DNA from: Flavobacteriales bacterium
GTDB taxonomy: Bacteria > Bacteroidota > Bacteroidia > Flavobacteriales_E > Vicingaceae
Reading direction: 5' to 3'
Length of the DNA: 64,000 bases
NCBI GenBank assembly: GCA_020853105.1
Contig: JADYZM010000077.1
Location: 62,001 to 126,000 of the forward strand
The notes under the pieces are model-generated. The model made no database searches. It saw nothing but the letters and a program-made list of their open reading frames with translations, and had not been told where the DNA came from. Positions 15,441-23,956 of the stretch are shown here, piece after piece. A program made the position numbers and the translations under genes. Each line of letters opens with the position of its first letter. Position 1 is the first letter of the stretch.

Positions 15441-17546
15441 TTATTTAACAATTAATTTTTCGATTTTGATTTTATTATCAGCATTAAACTCAATAAAATA
15501 CATGCCGGTTGAAAGTTTTTTACCTTGGTCAATACTCATGTTATATTTTCCAGCTGTCAATGATTGTCCGTTAATTACGGTTGTAACTTCTTTTCCTAAA
15601 ACATCTTTAACTGATATTTTTAATTTTTTCACATCGCTGTTTAGGACAAATGAAATATTAGCACTTTCATTAGTAGGATTGGGATAAACAATGAAATTAG
15701 AAATATTTTTTACTTCAGGAACTGCGGTAGGGTTGTCGCCAAAAATATTGATGTCATCTAAATACATGTTATTTCCACCGTTACTTTTGAAATGAAATTT
15801 GAATCTAACATTAGTTTTTGAAGCTAATGCAGCACTAATTGTATAAGTATTGTCTTTCCACTGAGAAGCTCCAGAAGGTGTAAATGAAGCATCAGTTGCA
15901 GGTGCACTCGACATTGAACTTGCAGTTTTTACTGTTGCAATTTGCCATGAAGTACCACAATCAATTGAAGAATAAATAGTAAGAATATCATTACCACCGG
16001 CAATTTTCTTTGCATAAGCAGCTTTCCAATTTAGCTTAGGGGCTGTGTATGTAGATAAATTATATGATGGGGAGATTAGTTCAGTAATATCGTTTGTGGA
16101 ATTGGAAACATTATTTACTCTCATCGCTCTTGATCCAGTATATGCAGCATTTGTTGAGTTTGTCCAGCCAGATCCATTTTGTGTTTCAATTTTCCAGTCG
16201 GCATTAAATTGAGAAACATTTTCAAAACTCTCAGCAAATGGAAGTGTATATTGTGCTGTTAATGTACTTACTGTGATAATATTTGATTTAGAAGCCTGTG
16301 TTGCATAACCTGCACCATTCCCAGGTGAGTAAGTGGCACCATAAACACCAGCAGTATTGTAAGTAATAACTGGAGTTTGCAAAGTTGATGAACTAGGAGT
16401 TCCTCCAGCAAATGTCCAACTCCATAAAGTTGGAGTTCCGTTATATGTGTTAATGTCATTAAATGTTACACTATCTCCTTCGCAAATTTTCGATTTGTTG
16501 TAAACGAAGTCAGCACCTTGAAGTAAACAAACAGGATTTTGGTTGTATGGGTCATCAGTACCTGTGTTTGTTCTGTTTGCAGCACTCCATAAAGAACTTC
16601 TTTTTCCAACACCAGAATTTAATGCTGCATGCATTCTTTGTTTTTGCCCCTCTGTAAACATAACATCACAGAAGTTATATTCCATGTAGTTTTGTACATT
16701 ATCAATACTGTTACAAGATTGTGAAGTTTCTGAGCATCCGGTTTGTCCAATTGTGTTTGGGGTATCAGTTACATCATCATCTATATTACAGTTGTTTGGA
16801 TCGCCAGGTGTGTTTGAATCTCCCCAACAGTGTTTAAGATTTAAGTAGTGTCCTACTTCATGAGTAACTGTATTTCCTAATTGTCCGGCAATCAAAACAA
16901 CACCCTCTCTGTTGTTGGGTACATAACCAGGATAAAATGCATAACCACCGGCTCCACTTGCAATAGCTGAACCCTGCCAAATATTTAAGTAGGTATGAGT
17001 TGAAGAATTCCAAGATGGGCGAATAGTTTTTGCAGATTCGTCCATGGCGTAAGTAATGGCATTTTTGGTTCTGGTAATTCCTTCGGTACAGTTGCCATTT
17101 GGGTCTTTTCTTGCCAATCTAAATTCAACTTGTATATCGGCTGTAATTCCTGCAAATAAAGCATGAGCATTAACAATGTCTGCATTCAGCTTTTGATAAT
17201 CTTCATTTAGTTTTGCAATTTCGCTTTCAATCGTTGCTTTAGAGATATTTTCTGGACCACCGTTATGAATAACATGCCAAACTACTGGGATTACATATAG
17301 AATTGTTTTTTTTCCTGTTACTGGATCAATACTTGATTTACCATAGAACTTTTTTGTCCAATCTAATGCATGTTGGTTTTGTTGTTCCGCCAAAGCCTTA
17401 ATTGTTAAATTGTTTTCGCTGATTTCGTTGTTGCGTTCTGCTGCAGAACACGCTCTGTAATCAATTCCCGGAATACCTGTTTGTGTAAATGCAGTTATTG
17501 AAAATAAACTACATGCTATAATTGAAATTGTAAATTTTGCTTTCAT
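15441..17546 (-). CDS. Secreted M43 zinc metalloprotease with T9SS tail (copy B)
   Basis: A 701-residue paralogue of the next gene, with the same domain order: signal peptide (about 1-21), M43 catalytic domain with HEVGHYLNLKHCWG (about 235) and the NYMEYNFCDVMFTEGQ Met-turn segment, PKD domain (about 350-425), beta-sandwich domain and a type A T9SS tail (YPNPTNESANISF ... GMYFIEF). The catalytic domains are closely similar while the C-terminal halves diverge more, which suggests a tandem duplication followed by change in substrate or surface binding. Likely role: extracellular protein digestion. Confidence 0.92.
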   Translation of the reverse strand: MKAKFTISIIACSLFSITAFTQTGIPGIDYRACSAAERNNEISENNLTIKALAEQQNQHALDWTKKFYGKSSIDPVTGKKTILYVIPVVWHVIHNGGPENISKATIESEIAKLNEDYQKLNADIVNAHALFAGITADIQVEFRLARKDPNGNCTEGITRTKNAITYAMDESAKTIRPSWNSSTHTYLNIWQGSAIASGAGGYAFYPGYVPNNREGVVLIAGQLGNTVTHEVGHYLNLKHCWGDSNTPGDPNNCNIDDDVTDTPNTIGQTGCSETSQSCNSIDNVQNYMEYNFCDVMFTEGQKQRMHAALNSGVGKRSSLWSAANRTNTGTDDPYNQNPVCLLQGADFVYNKSKICEGDSVTFNDINTYNGTPTLWSWTFAGGTPSSSTLQTPVITYNTAGVYGATYSPGNGAGYATQASKSNIITVSTLTAQYTLPFAESFENVSQFNADWKIETQNGSGWTNSTNAAYTGSRAMRVNNVSNSTNDITELISPSYNLSTYTAPKLNWKAAYAKKIAGGNDILTIYSSIDCGTSWQIATVKTASSMSSAPATDASFTPSGASQWKDNTYTISAALASKTNVRFKFHFKSNGGNNMYLDDINIFGDNPTAVPEVKNISNFIVYPNPTNESANISFVLNSDVKKLKISVKDVLGKEVTTVINGQSLTAGKYNMSIDQGKKLSTGMYFIEFNADNKIKIEKLIVK

Positions 17547-17717
17547 TTTTATGGATTTAAGAGTATAAAGTTACGAATTAGCTTCATAAAAGTTTAGATT
17601 ATTCCAAATTTATGATTGTATTCCTATTGTTTTTAATATCCAGATGTTTATAAAATTCATTTGAGTTACCCAATTGTAAAACCATTTTGGATTAGTATTG
17701 CTTTTAAATTTTTTGTT

Positions 17718-18731
17718 ATGAATAAATCGAGAATAGTTTATATTGTTTTTTTTCTTTCTGCAGTGGTAGTTTCATGTGTTCCATCACGAAAGTATGAAGA
17801 GTTAAATGCTAAATATAAAACTTGTACTGATGAGAATGCAAGTTTAAAGAACTCAAATAAAGAACTTGAAGAGAAGTCTAACGAAATGTCGGTTTCTATT
17901 GAACAGATGAAAAAAGCTATTGCATCTTTAGAAAGTGATACCACTGTTATGGGAACTTCATTACGATTAATGACGACAAACTATGACAACATCAATAAAA
18001 CCTATCAATTGTTGTTAGATAAGAACAATGAATTATTATCGGGGAATAAAACAACTACTGAAAAATTGATGAAAGATTTGCAAAAAACACAAGAAGAATT
18101 GCAGTCGAAAGAAGATGCGTTGAGAACATTGGAGGGGTCATTAACAGCTAAAGAGGAGAAATTGAAAAAATTAACTACTGAATTGGAATCGAGAGAGAAA
18201 CGAGTGAATGAGTTGGAAGCAATGATTAATAGAAAAGATTCGTTAGTTACGGCATTAAAAAATAAAGTAAAAGATGCATTGCTTGGATTTGAAAACAATG
18301 GGTTAACTATTCAACAAAAAAATGGGAAAGTATATGTTTCATTAGACGAAAGTTTGTTGTTTTCGTCGGGAAGTTATGCTGTAGCAGCTAAAGGGGTTGA
18401 TGTGTTAAAGAAATTAGCAAAAGTATTAGAGCAAAATCAAGAAATTAATATTTTAGTGGAAGGTCATACCGATAATGTTCCATTAAATGGTAAAGGTGAT
18501 ATTGCTGATAATTGGGATTTGAGTGTTAAACGAGCAACCTCTGTGGTTAAAATTATAACAACCAACAGCACGGTAAATCCAAAACGCTTAACAGCTGCCG
18601 GAAGAAGCGAATACATTCCGTTAGACATGACCAACACCGCTGATGGTAGAAAGAAAAACAGGAGAACAGAAATTATTCTTTCACCAAAACTGGATGAGTT
18701 ATTACAGATGTTAGAGAGTAACAGTAACTAG
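17718..18731 (+). CDS. OmpA/MotB-family lipoprotein
   Basis: About 337 residues. The ATG at 17718 gives a clean lipoprotein signal (AVVVSC); the upstream ATG at 17661 would add 19 poorly fitting residues. A long coiled coil rich in Lys, Glu and Leu (about residues 30-185) carries a C-terminal OmpA domain with VEGHTDNVPL (about 252) and the NRRTEI segment that binds peptidoglycan diaminopimelate. It probably links the outer membrane to the cell wall at a distance set by the coiled coil. It stands alone between the proteases and the Cys-rich lipoprotein operon. Confidence 0.88.
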   Translation: MNKSRIVYIVFFLSAVVVSCVPSRKYEELNAKYKTCTDENASLKNSNKELEEKSNEMSVSIEQMKKAIASLESDTTVMGTSLRLMTTNYDNINKTYQLLLDKNNELLSGNKTTTEKLMKDLQKTQEELQSKEDALRTLEGSLTAKEEKLKKLTTELESREKRVNELEAMINRKDSLVTALKNKVKDALLGFENNGLTIQQKNGKVYVSLDESLLFSSGSYAVAAKGVDVLKKLAKVLEQNQEINILVEGHTDNVPLNGKGDIADNWDLSVKRATSVVKIITTNSTVNPKRLTAAGRSEYIPLDMTNTADGRKKNRRTEIILSPKLDELLQMLESNSN

Positions 18732-18739
18732 GAAGGGTA

Positions 18740-19291
18740 TTAATTTTTAATTCGTTGATAATCTTCAACTTCTTGAATTATTTCTTTATTATTTGGCTCA
18801 GCGACCATTTTTTTAATTAACTCTCCCTGCTTCAAATCATTACGATAGTAGATATCGATAAGGGTATTTGACGGTACGAACAGTAACGAAATAATGAAGA
18901 TTAAAAAAACAATAGGGATTCCGATATTTTTATATAGACTTGGTATGCTATTTTTCAAGTCTTCCCTAAAATAAAAAATAAAATTCAAAACTATTCCTGC
19001 CAAGGATATACTGAGTAGTAAATTCGAATTTGGAAATAGCTGTATCTTAAAATATATGGCAATAGTAGAAAAAGTCCATATCATATTCGAGAAAACAATA
19101 AATATTATAGATAACTTATTTAATTGCTTATTAAAAAAAGATTTTATTCCGATTGTTAAAAAGATAATTACCAATAAAAAAATTAAAAATGTTGTAATTG
19201 ACCCTGCCATTATTCCATTAGCAAACTTAATTGCAATTGAAAATACTAAAAATACTCCGATTACTCCGATTAAAAAGAATTGATTTTTCAT
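18740..19291 (-). CDS. Hypothetical membrane protein, last gene of Cys-rich lipoprotein operon
   Basis: A 183-residue protein with about five predicted membrane segments and a charged C-terminal tail rich in Lys, Glu and Asn. I recognise no family. It follows the 124-residue membrane protein after 19 bases on the same strand and is the third gene of a unit starting with the Cys-rich lipoprotein at 19727. If that lipoprotein gives rise to a toxic or signalling peptide, this protein or its neighbour could be the immunity or handling factor, but nothing in the sequence proves that. Confidence 0.7.
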   Translation of the reverse strand: MKNQFFLIGVIGVFLVFSIAIKFANGIMAGSITTFLIFLLVIIFLTIGIKSFFNKQLNKLSIIFIVFSNMIWTFSTIAIYFKIQLFPNSNLLLSISLAGIVLNFIFYFREDLKNSIPSLYKNIGIPIVFLIFIISLLFVPSNTLIDIYYRNDLKQGELIKKMVAEPNNKEIIQEVEDYQRIKN

Positions 19292-19310
19292 AAAAAAAAT
19301 CTATTAAAAC

Positions 19311-19685
19311 TCAGTACCAAATAAATTTTTCATTTTTCACTAATTTTCTCACGATGAAAAATAAGACATATAAAGAATAACTACCTAATAATAGGTATGC
19401 ACTTATTTCAAAATTTCTTTTGAAAAGAAAATCAATAATTTTACCTACAGATAGCAAAATAAGATAGTTAAAATACGTGTATATTATTGGCTCATTCTGA
19501 AGTTGATTTTTTGAAACTTTCATAAAAAATATCCATTGAGAAACAAGCAACAATCCTAAACCAACGATAACAATTAAAAACCCAATAATTGAATCTGGTA
19601 ATAAGCCGTTGACAACAAACCACAATAAAACAAATATTATCCCGAAAGAAAATAAAAACTTATTATATTTTACCGTGTTATTCAT
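19311..19685 (-). CDS. Hypothetical four-segment membrane protein
   Basis: A protein of about 124 residues (ATG at 19685; an upstream start at 19709 would add eight residues) with four hydrophobic segments and short loops. It resembles nothing I know. It starts about 41 bases after the stop of the Cys-rich lipoprotein gene and precedes another membrane protein by 19 bases, so the three are probably co-transcribed. Confidence 0.7.
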   Translation of the reverse strand: MNNTVKYNKFLFSFGIIFVLLWFVVNGLLPDSIIGFLIVIVGLGLLLVSQWIFFMKVSKNQLQNEPIIYTYFNYLILLSVGKIIDFLFKRNFEISAYLLLGSYSLYVLFFIVRKLVKNEKFIWY

Positions 19686-19726
19686 GAATTTTTTATTTTT
19701 CAATATCAATGTATACCCTATTAATA

Positions 19727-20560
19727 TTAAGCATTAACACAAGAAGACCCTGATCCTGTTAGTCCACAACTTGCTCCGCAACACATAGCAGTACCCAATA
19801 TACAAGGAATTTCACCCATTAAGGCACAAGCTATCTCACATCCAAAATGAGTAGAACAATCACTCCGTACTTGTTTATAGCAGTTAGCAAAACATGAAGA
19901 TTCTACAGTACCGTCGTCTCCAATTATTATATCAATTATTCTATTATTTTTTATATTCGTTGTTACTAATAACTGACCCGAAGGCTCAAAAAAACTGAAA
20001 CTGCCTGAGTTTGTTTCAAAGATTAATTGATCAACATTTTCAATACTTTCAATAATTAATTTAGTTTCGACAACTATAGAGAAGAAATTTAGATTATTTG
20101 ATGGAACAAATCCAGCCAATCCTTTTTTACCAGTTTCTTTCTTATCTTTAGATGGAATATATATTACTTTTTCTCCATTTAAATACGTTCCTAATAATGC
20201 GTTATTCAAATCTAATTCACCAAATTTTGATTCATTATAACCTGTAAAACCAATACTATTACGAAAGTCAATATATAAGGGGTCATTGATAGATAATGGA
20301 ATTTCGCTAACCAATACACTCTGAAATACAACATTATCTTCAACAGAACCAAACTTATCACCATGTTGTAAATGAGCTGAAATAGCATTTTCATTAACAT
20401 TTAGTGTGTTCCCATTATGAACTACATTAAATTTATCTATTCTTTGAGTTATAGATGTTTCATTAACACCCGTAGTTAATGAATTGCTTTCGGTATTTTC
20501 TTTATTACACCCAAGTACTGTTAAAACTATCGTTGCTATCAATAAAAATTTCTTTTTCAT
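19727..20560 (-). CDS. Lipoprotein with Cys-rich C-terminal peptide-like domain
   Basis: About 277 residues (ATG at 20560; another in-frame ATG at 20569). The lipobox is VLGC. Residues 25-215 form a beta-rich domain without cysteine that I do not recognise. The last 57 or so residues hold ten cysteines, including SCFANC, a GCEIAC pair, an MCC pair and a final SSC, separated by small and hydrophobic residues. The spacing and the Gly/Ala-rich composition resemble the Cys-rich tails of halocin-C8-like bacteriocin precursors. This is a loose resemblance, not a proven homology. Two membrane proteins follow, and a divergent XRE regulator precedes it across an intergenic region with a perfect 12-base inverted repeat. 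Confidence 0.75.
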   Translation of the reverse strand: MKKKFLLIATIVLTVLGCNKENTESNSLTTGVNETSITQRIDKFNVVHNGNTLNVNENAISAHLQHGDKFGSVEDNVVFQSVLVSEIPLSINDPLYIDFRNSIGFTGYNESKFGELDLNNALLGTYLNGEKVIYIPSKDKKETGKKGLAGFVPSNNLNFFSIVVETKLIIESIENVDQLIFETNSGSFSFFEPSGQLLVTTNIKNNRIIDIIIGDDGTVESSCFANCYKQVRSDCSTHFGCEIACALMGEIPCILGTAMCCGASCGLTGSGSSCVNA

Positions 20561-20597
20561 AATATTCAAATTTAAAGATTAAAACATTAACAAATGA

Positions 20598-20627
20598 AAA
20601 CTATTTTTTCAGATTAAAAAATAGTTT
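20598..20627. promoter_or_regulatory. Perfect 12-bp inverted repeat in divergent intergenic region
   Basis: AAACTATTTTTT (20598-20609) and AAAAAATAGTTT (20616-20627) are exact reverse complements around a 6-base spacer. The element lies between the lipoprotein operon and the XRE gene, so an operator for that regulator is the likeliest role. A weak hairpin is the alternative. Confidence 0.5.
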
Positions 20628-20683
20628 AAACTTCTAAATATTGACATATTATGACTAATTTAGACGTTTTAAAATTTATCTAG

Positions 20684-21040
20684 ATGATAGAAATAGGCTC
20701 AAACATTCGAAAAATAAGAGAATTAAAAGGATTCCCTCAAGATTTTATGGCAAATCAATTAAAAATAAGCCAACGTCAATATAGCCGTATTGAAAAAGAA
20801 GAAACGAAGTTAGATTTAGATAAACTCAACGCTATAAGTGAAATTCTAGAAGTAACTCTTGAACAATTACTTGGTTTCAATGAAAAATTTATTTTCAATA
20901 ATTGTCAAACGGCTTTTGGTAATAACAAAAATTATTATGCCTACTCCGAAAACGAAAAAACATTATACGAGAATCGGATAAAACACTTAGAGGATGAAGT
21001 GCTTTTTTTAAGAGGAGAGATTAATAAAAAATATAAATAA
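20684..21040 (+). CDS. XRE-family transcriptional regulator
   Basis: A 118-residue protein. Residues 3-62 form an HTH_3/XRE DNA-binding domain (IRKIRELKGF, MANQLKISQRQYSRIEKEE, then a Leu-rich fourth helix). The C-terminal third ends in a short coiled coil (about 90-115) rich in Glu, Lys and Leu that could dimerise. It is divergent from the Cys-rich lipoprotein operon and is the natural candidate for its regulator. Such small XRE proteins with a coiled-coil tail are common in Bacteroidota, but their targets are rarely known. Confidence 0.85.
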   Translation: MIEIGSNIRKIRELKGFPQDFMANQLKISQRQYSRIEKEETKLDLDKLNAISEILEVTLEQLLGFNEKFIFNNCQTAFGNNKNYYAYSENEKTLYENRIKHLEDEVLFLRGEINKKYK

Positions 21041-21087
21041 AATACTGAAAAATTTTCAAAATTGTCGATTTTATGGATAGGATATAT

Positions 21088-21864
21088 TTAGTGTCTCTCT
21101 ATAATGTCAATATTTGGTAAAGCATTTTCTACGTCAAAATCACCAATTTTTGTTCTACGCAATTCGCTGAGGTGAGCACCTGAGTTTAATCGTAATCCAA
21201 AATCTCTTACGATGGAGCGTATGTAAGTTCCTTTACTACACGTAATGCGAAATTTTACATATAATCCTTTTTCGTAATTCGGAGCTAAGTTGATTCTGTC
21301 GTTTTTGTAATTTTCGTCAATCTTTACAGTATCTTTTAGCTCATTAATATTGGTTGAAAACCCTAGAATTTCAAACGATTTAATGGTGATTGTATTAGAT
21401 TTTATTTCTACTTCTTCGCCACTTCTGGCATACTCATAAGCTCGTTTTCCGTCAATTTTTTTTGCTGAATGTATTGGGGCTGTTTGTTGTTGTTCTCCAA
21501 GAAATGATTTTGCTACCTCTTCAATCATTTCTTTAGTAATGTGGTTGGTAGGAAATTCTTCATCAACTTCTTTTTCTAAATCGAATGATGGAGTTGTTGC
21601 TCCAATAGTTATAGTACCGGTGTATTCTTTGGTTTGAGCTTGAATTTCGTCAATTTTTTTGGTGAATTTACCAGTACAAATAATTAAAAGTCCTGTTGCT
21701 AAAGGGTCGAGTGTTCCAGCATGACCAACCTTTATTTTTTTAAGGTCTAATTCTTTTCGTAATTGATAGTGAATTTTTTTTACCACATCAAACGATGTCC
21801 ACTTTAGTGGTTTGTCAATTAAAATGATTTGTCCGTTTAAAAATTTGTCTTGAAGTTGCTGCAT
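21088..21864 (-). CDS. truB: tRNA pseudouridine-55 synthase TruB
   Basis: A 258-residue enzyme that makes pseudouridine at position 55 of tRNA. The N-terminal IDKPLKWTSFDVV and the catalytic GTLDPLATGLL segment (Asp about 50) are intact, as is the KxxxGTYIRS-like segment near residue 215. Its ATG overlaps the uppP stop by one base (TAATG). It ends a four-gene unit, ftsX-DUF3098-uppP-truB, that is conserved in Bacteroidota. Confidence 0.96.
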   Translation of the reverse strand: MQQLQDKFLNGQIILIDKPLKWTSFDVVKKIHYQLRKELDLKKIKVGHAGTLDPLATGLLIICTGKFTKKIDEIQAQTKEYTGTITIGATTPSFDLEKEVDEEFPTNHITKEMIEEVAKSFLGEQQQTAPIHSAKKIDGKRAYEYARSGEEVEIKSNTITIKSFEILGFSTNINELKDTVKIDENYKNDRINLAPNYEKGLYVKFRITCSKGTYIRSIVRDFGLRLNSGAHLSELRRTKIGDFDVENALPNIDIIERH

Positions 21865-22658
21865 TATACTATGGTAAGTTCAATTCCCATAAAATAAAGT
21901 GCTAGAATAATAATTCCAACAACAATACGATAGTATCCAAAATATTTAAAACCATGTTTGGTTAAGAAACTGATAAATCCTTTTATAGCAAGAATAGCTA
22001 CAATAAAAGCAACTACATTTCCAATAATTAACAAGGTAATTTCTTCACCATGAAAACCTCCGCCATCTTTATAAAACTTTAACAATTTATAGCCTGTTGC
22101 CGCTAGCATGGTTGGAATAGCAAGAAAAAATGAAAATTCGGCAGCGGCTTTTCTGTTCATTTTTTGAGTTAAACCACCAATAATGGTTGCAGCTGAACGA
22201 GATACGCCAGGAATCATGGCAATACATTGAAACAATCCGATTTTAAAAGCCGTTGGGTAAGTAACTTCAGAAGTGCCAGAAACTTCGGTTTTTTTAAACC
22301 ATTTATCTACATAGATTAAAACAATTCCCCCTAACAAAAGTGTGGTGGCGACTACAATTACATTTTCCAATAAGGCATCAATGTAATCATTCAATAAAAA
22401 CCCGAAAACAGCTGCAGGAATAAATCCAACAAATAATTTAAGGTAAAAATTTACAGATTGAAAAAAACGCTTCCAATATAACGCCAATACTGACAAAATA
22501 GCTCCAAACTGAATAGCAATAGTAAATGTTTTAGTAAAATCATCATTTGCGATTCCCATCAATGAAGAACCGATAATCATGTGACCGGTAGAAGATACAG
22601 GTAAAAATTCAGTTATTCCTTCAATTACAGCAAGTATAATTGCTTCAATAATTGTCAT
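21864..22658 (-). CDS. uppP: Undecaprenyl-diphosphate phosphatase
   Basis: A 264-residue integral membrane enzyme of the BacA/UppP family that recycles the lipid carrier undecaprenyl diphosphate for cell-wall synthesis. The family motifs are [14 protein letters not shown] (about 14-27) and [10 protein letters not shown] (about 150), both in full, among seven or eight membrane helices. The gene is coupled to truB and follows the DUF3098 gene. Confidence 0.96.
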   Translation of the reverse strand: MTIIEAIILAVIEGITEFLPVSSTGHMIIGSSLMGIANDDFTKTFTIAIQFGAILSVLALYWKRFFQSVNFYLKLFVGFIPAAVFGFLLNDYIDALLENVIVVATTLLLGGIVLIYVDKWFKKTEVSGTSEVTYPTAFKIGLFQCIAMIPGVSRSAATIIGGLTQKMNRKAAAEFSFFLAIPTMLAATGYKLLKFYKDGGGFHGEEITLLIIGNVVAFIVAILAIKGFISFLTKHGFKYFGYYRIVVGIIILALYFMGIELTIV

Positions 22659-22675
22659 CAGGTAGTTTTATAAAA

Positions 22676-22915
22676 TTATTTAACTTTTTTCATAATGCCC
22701 CAGCCCACAATTACCAGTCCAAGGATAATCAAAACGGGAGAAACAAACATTCTTCTAAAAGAAAACAATTCTTCACTAAAAACAGCAGGGTCTTCAGAGC
22801 CTCCACCGGATAATAAAACATATCCCAAAACAGTTAAAAAAGTACCAATTATTAGTAGTATATAATTCTGCTTTCCAAATGCAAAATCTTTATTTATTCT
22901 ATTGTTATCACTCAT
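22676..22915 (-). CDS. DUF3098 family small membrane protein
   Basis: A 79-residue protein with two hydrophobic helices. The FAFGKQNYILLIIG start and the GGGSEDPAVF segment are hallmarks of DUF3098, a Bacteroidota family of unknown function. Its fixed position between ftsX and uppP suggests a role in cell division or envelope assembly, but this rests only on neighbourhood. Confidence 0.88.
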   Translation of the reverse strand: MSDNNRINKDFAFGKQNYILLIIGTFLTVLGYVLLSGGGSEDPAVFSEELFSFRRMFVSPVLIILGLVIVGWGIMKKVK

Positions 22916-22967
22916 TTTTTTTATTTATTAAAAAGTTTATATTATTTTTTAGTCAGAACAGATAATC

Positions 22968-23846
22968 TTAATAATACAAATTTCCGGTTTCCATTCTTAA
23001 AAACTTTCTTACTGCCAAAATTGTAGATATCCATGAAATCAATATTCCTAAAATAATTACCATTAGAAATAATGCACCATATAACTCTATATTGTTAAAA
23101 TCAATAATTTCAGGAATTTGTTTTTCTAAATAATAAAGAAAAATCAATATTAATCCTATGGATATAGTTGAGGCTATAATTCCATTGCCAATCCCTTTAA
23201 GAATAAAAGGCTTTTGAATAAAAGATGATTTTGCACCAACCAACTGCATGGTTTTAATTAAAAATCGTTTGGAATAGATAGAAAGTCTGATGGTATTGTT
23301 TATCAGAGCCATAGCAATAGTTAAAAGTAACGCACTAAAAGCCAGAAGATAAAAGCTTATTTTATTTACATTTTCATTGACAAGGCTTACCAAGTCTTTC
23401 TGATAAAAAACTTCTTTTATTTTAGGGTTATCAGAAAGATTAGATTCAATAACAGAAAGACTGTCTGTATTTGCATAATCAGCATTTAATTTTACATCTA
23501 TCGAAGATAGCAAGGGATTATATCCTAAGAAGTTAATAAAATCTTCACCAAGCTCTCGTTGAAGTTCTGCTGCAGCAGAATCCGGATGAATAAAATGGGT
23601 AGATTTTACAAAACTTTCTGCATCAAGCGATTTCTGAATTTGTGCAATATCAACTTCTTTGATTCCTTCTTTTAAGATTATTGAAAAACCTATATTTTCT
23701 TTAACATGATTGGAAATTTGCTTAGCGTTCAAAATAATTAGTCCTAAAATACCTAGCATAAATAATACCAACGAGATACTAATTATAGTTGTAAAATAAG
23801 ATGAACGTATTCTTCTACCTGTATATTTATTTTGTTTGTCTAACAT
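22968..23846 (-). CDS. ftsX: Cell division protein FtsX
   Basis: A 292-residue permease-like protein. After a short cytoplasmic N-terminus come a membrane helix (about 20-42), an extracytoplasmic domain of about 110 residues and three further helices (about 170-285). This is the FtsX topology; with the ATPase FtsE it controls peptidoglycan hydrolases at the septum. ftsE is not adjacent, as is usual in Bacteroidota. First gene of the unit ending in truB. Confidence 0.9.
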   Translation of the reverse strand: MLDKQNKYTGRRIRSSYFTTIISISLVLFMLGILGLIILNAKQISNHVKENIGFSIILKEGIKEVDIAQIQKSLDAESFVKSTHFIHPDSAAAELQRELGEDFINFLGYNPLLSSIDVKLNADYANTDSLSVIESNLSDNPKIKEVFYQKDLVSLVNENVNKISFYLLAFSALLLTIAMALINNTIRLSIYSKRFLIKTMQLVGAKSSFIQKPFILKGIGNGIIASTISIGLILIFLYYLEKQIPEIIDFNNIELYGALFLMVIILGILISWISTILAVRKFLRMETGNLYY

Positions 23847-23956
23847 TTTTTATTGATTACTAAAGTAAGACTTTAACTTGTTTGACTTTATTCTATTTTT
23901 CAAAAATACTGCTAAATATTGTTAATTTCGCGACTCAATTTGATGACTTTTCAACG

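Noticed and set aside
13887-17185. Frames opposite or within the two protease genes
   Set aside because: They lie wholly inside genes with clear catalytic motifs and have atypical composition.
23882-23956. N-terminal extension of leucyl-tRNA synthetase
   Set aside because: It begins with TTG, contains a promoter-like TAATTTCG box and is not part of the conserved protein; the ATG at 23957 gives the family start.
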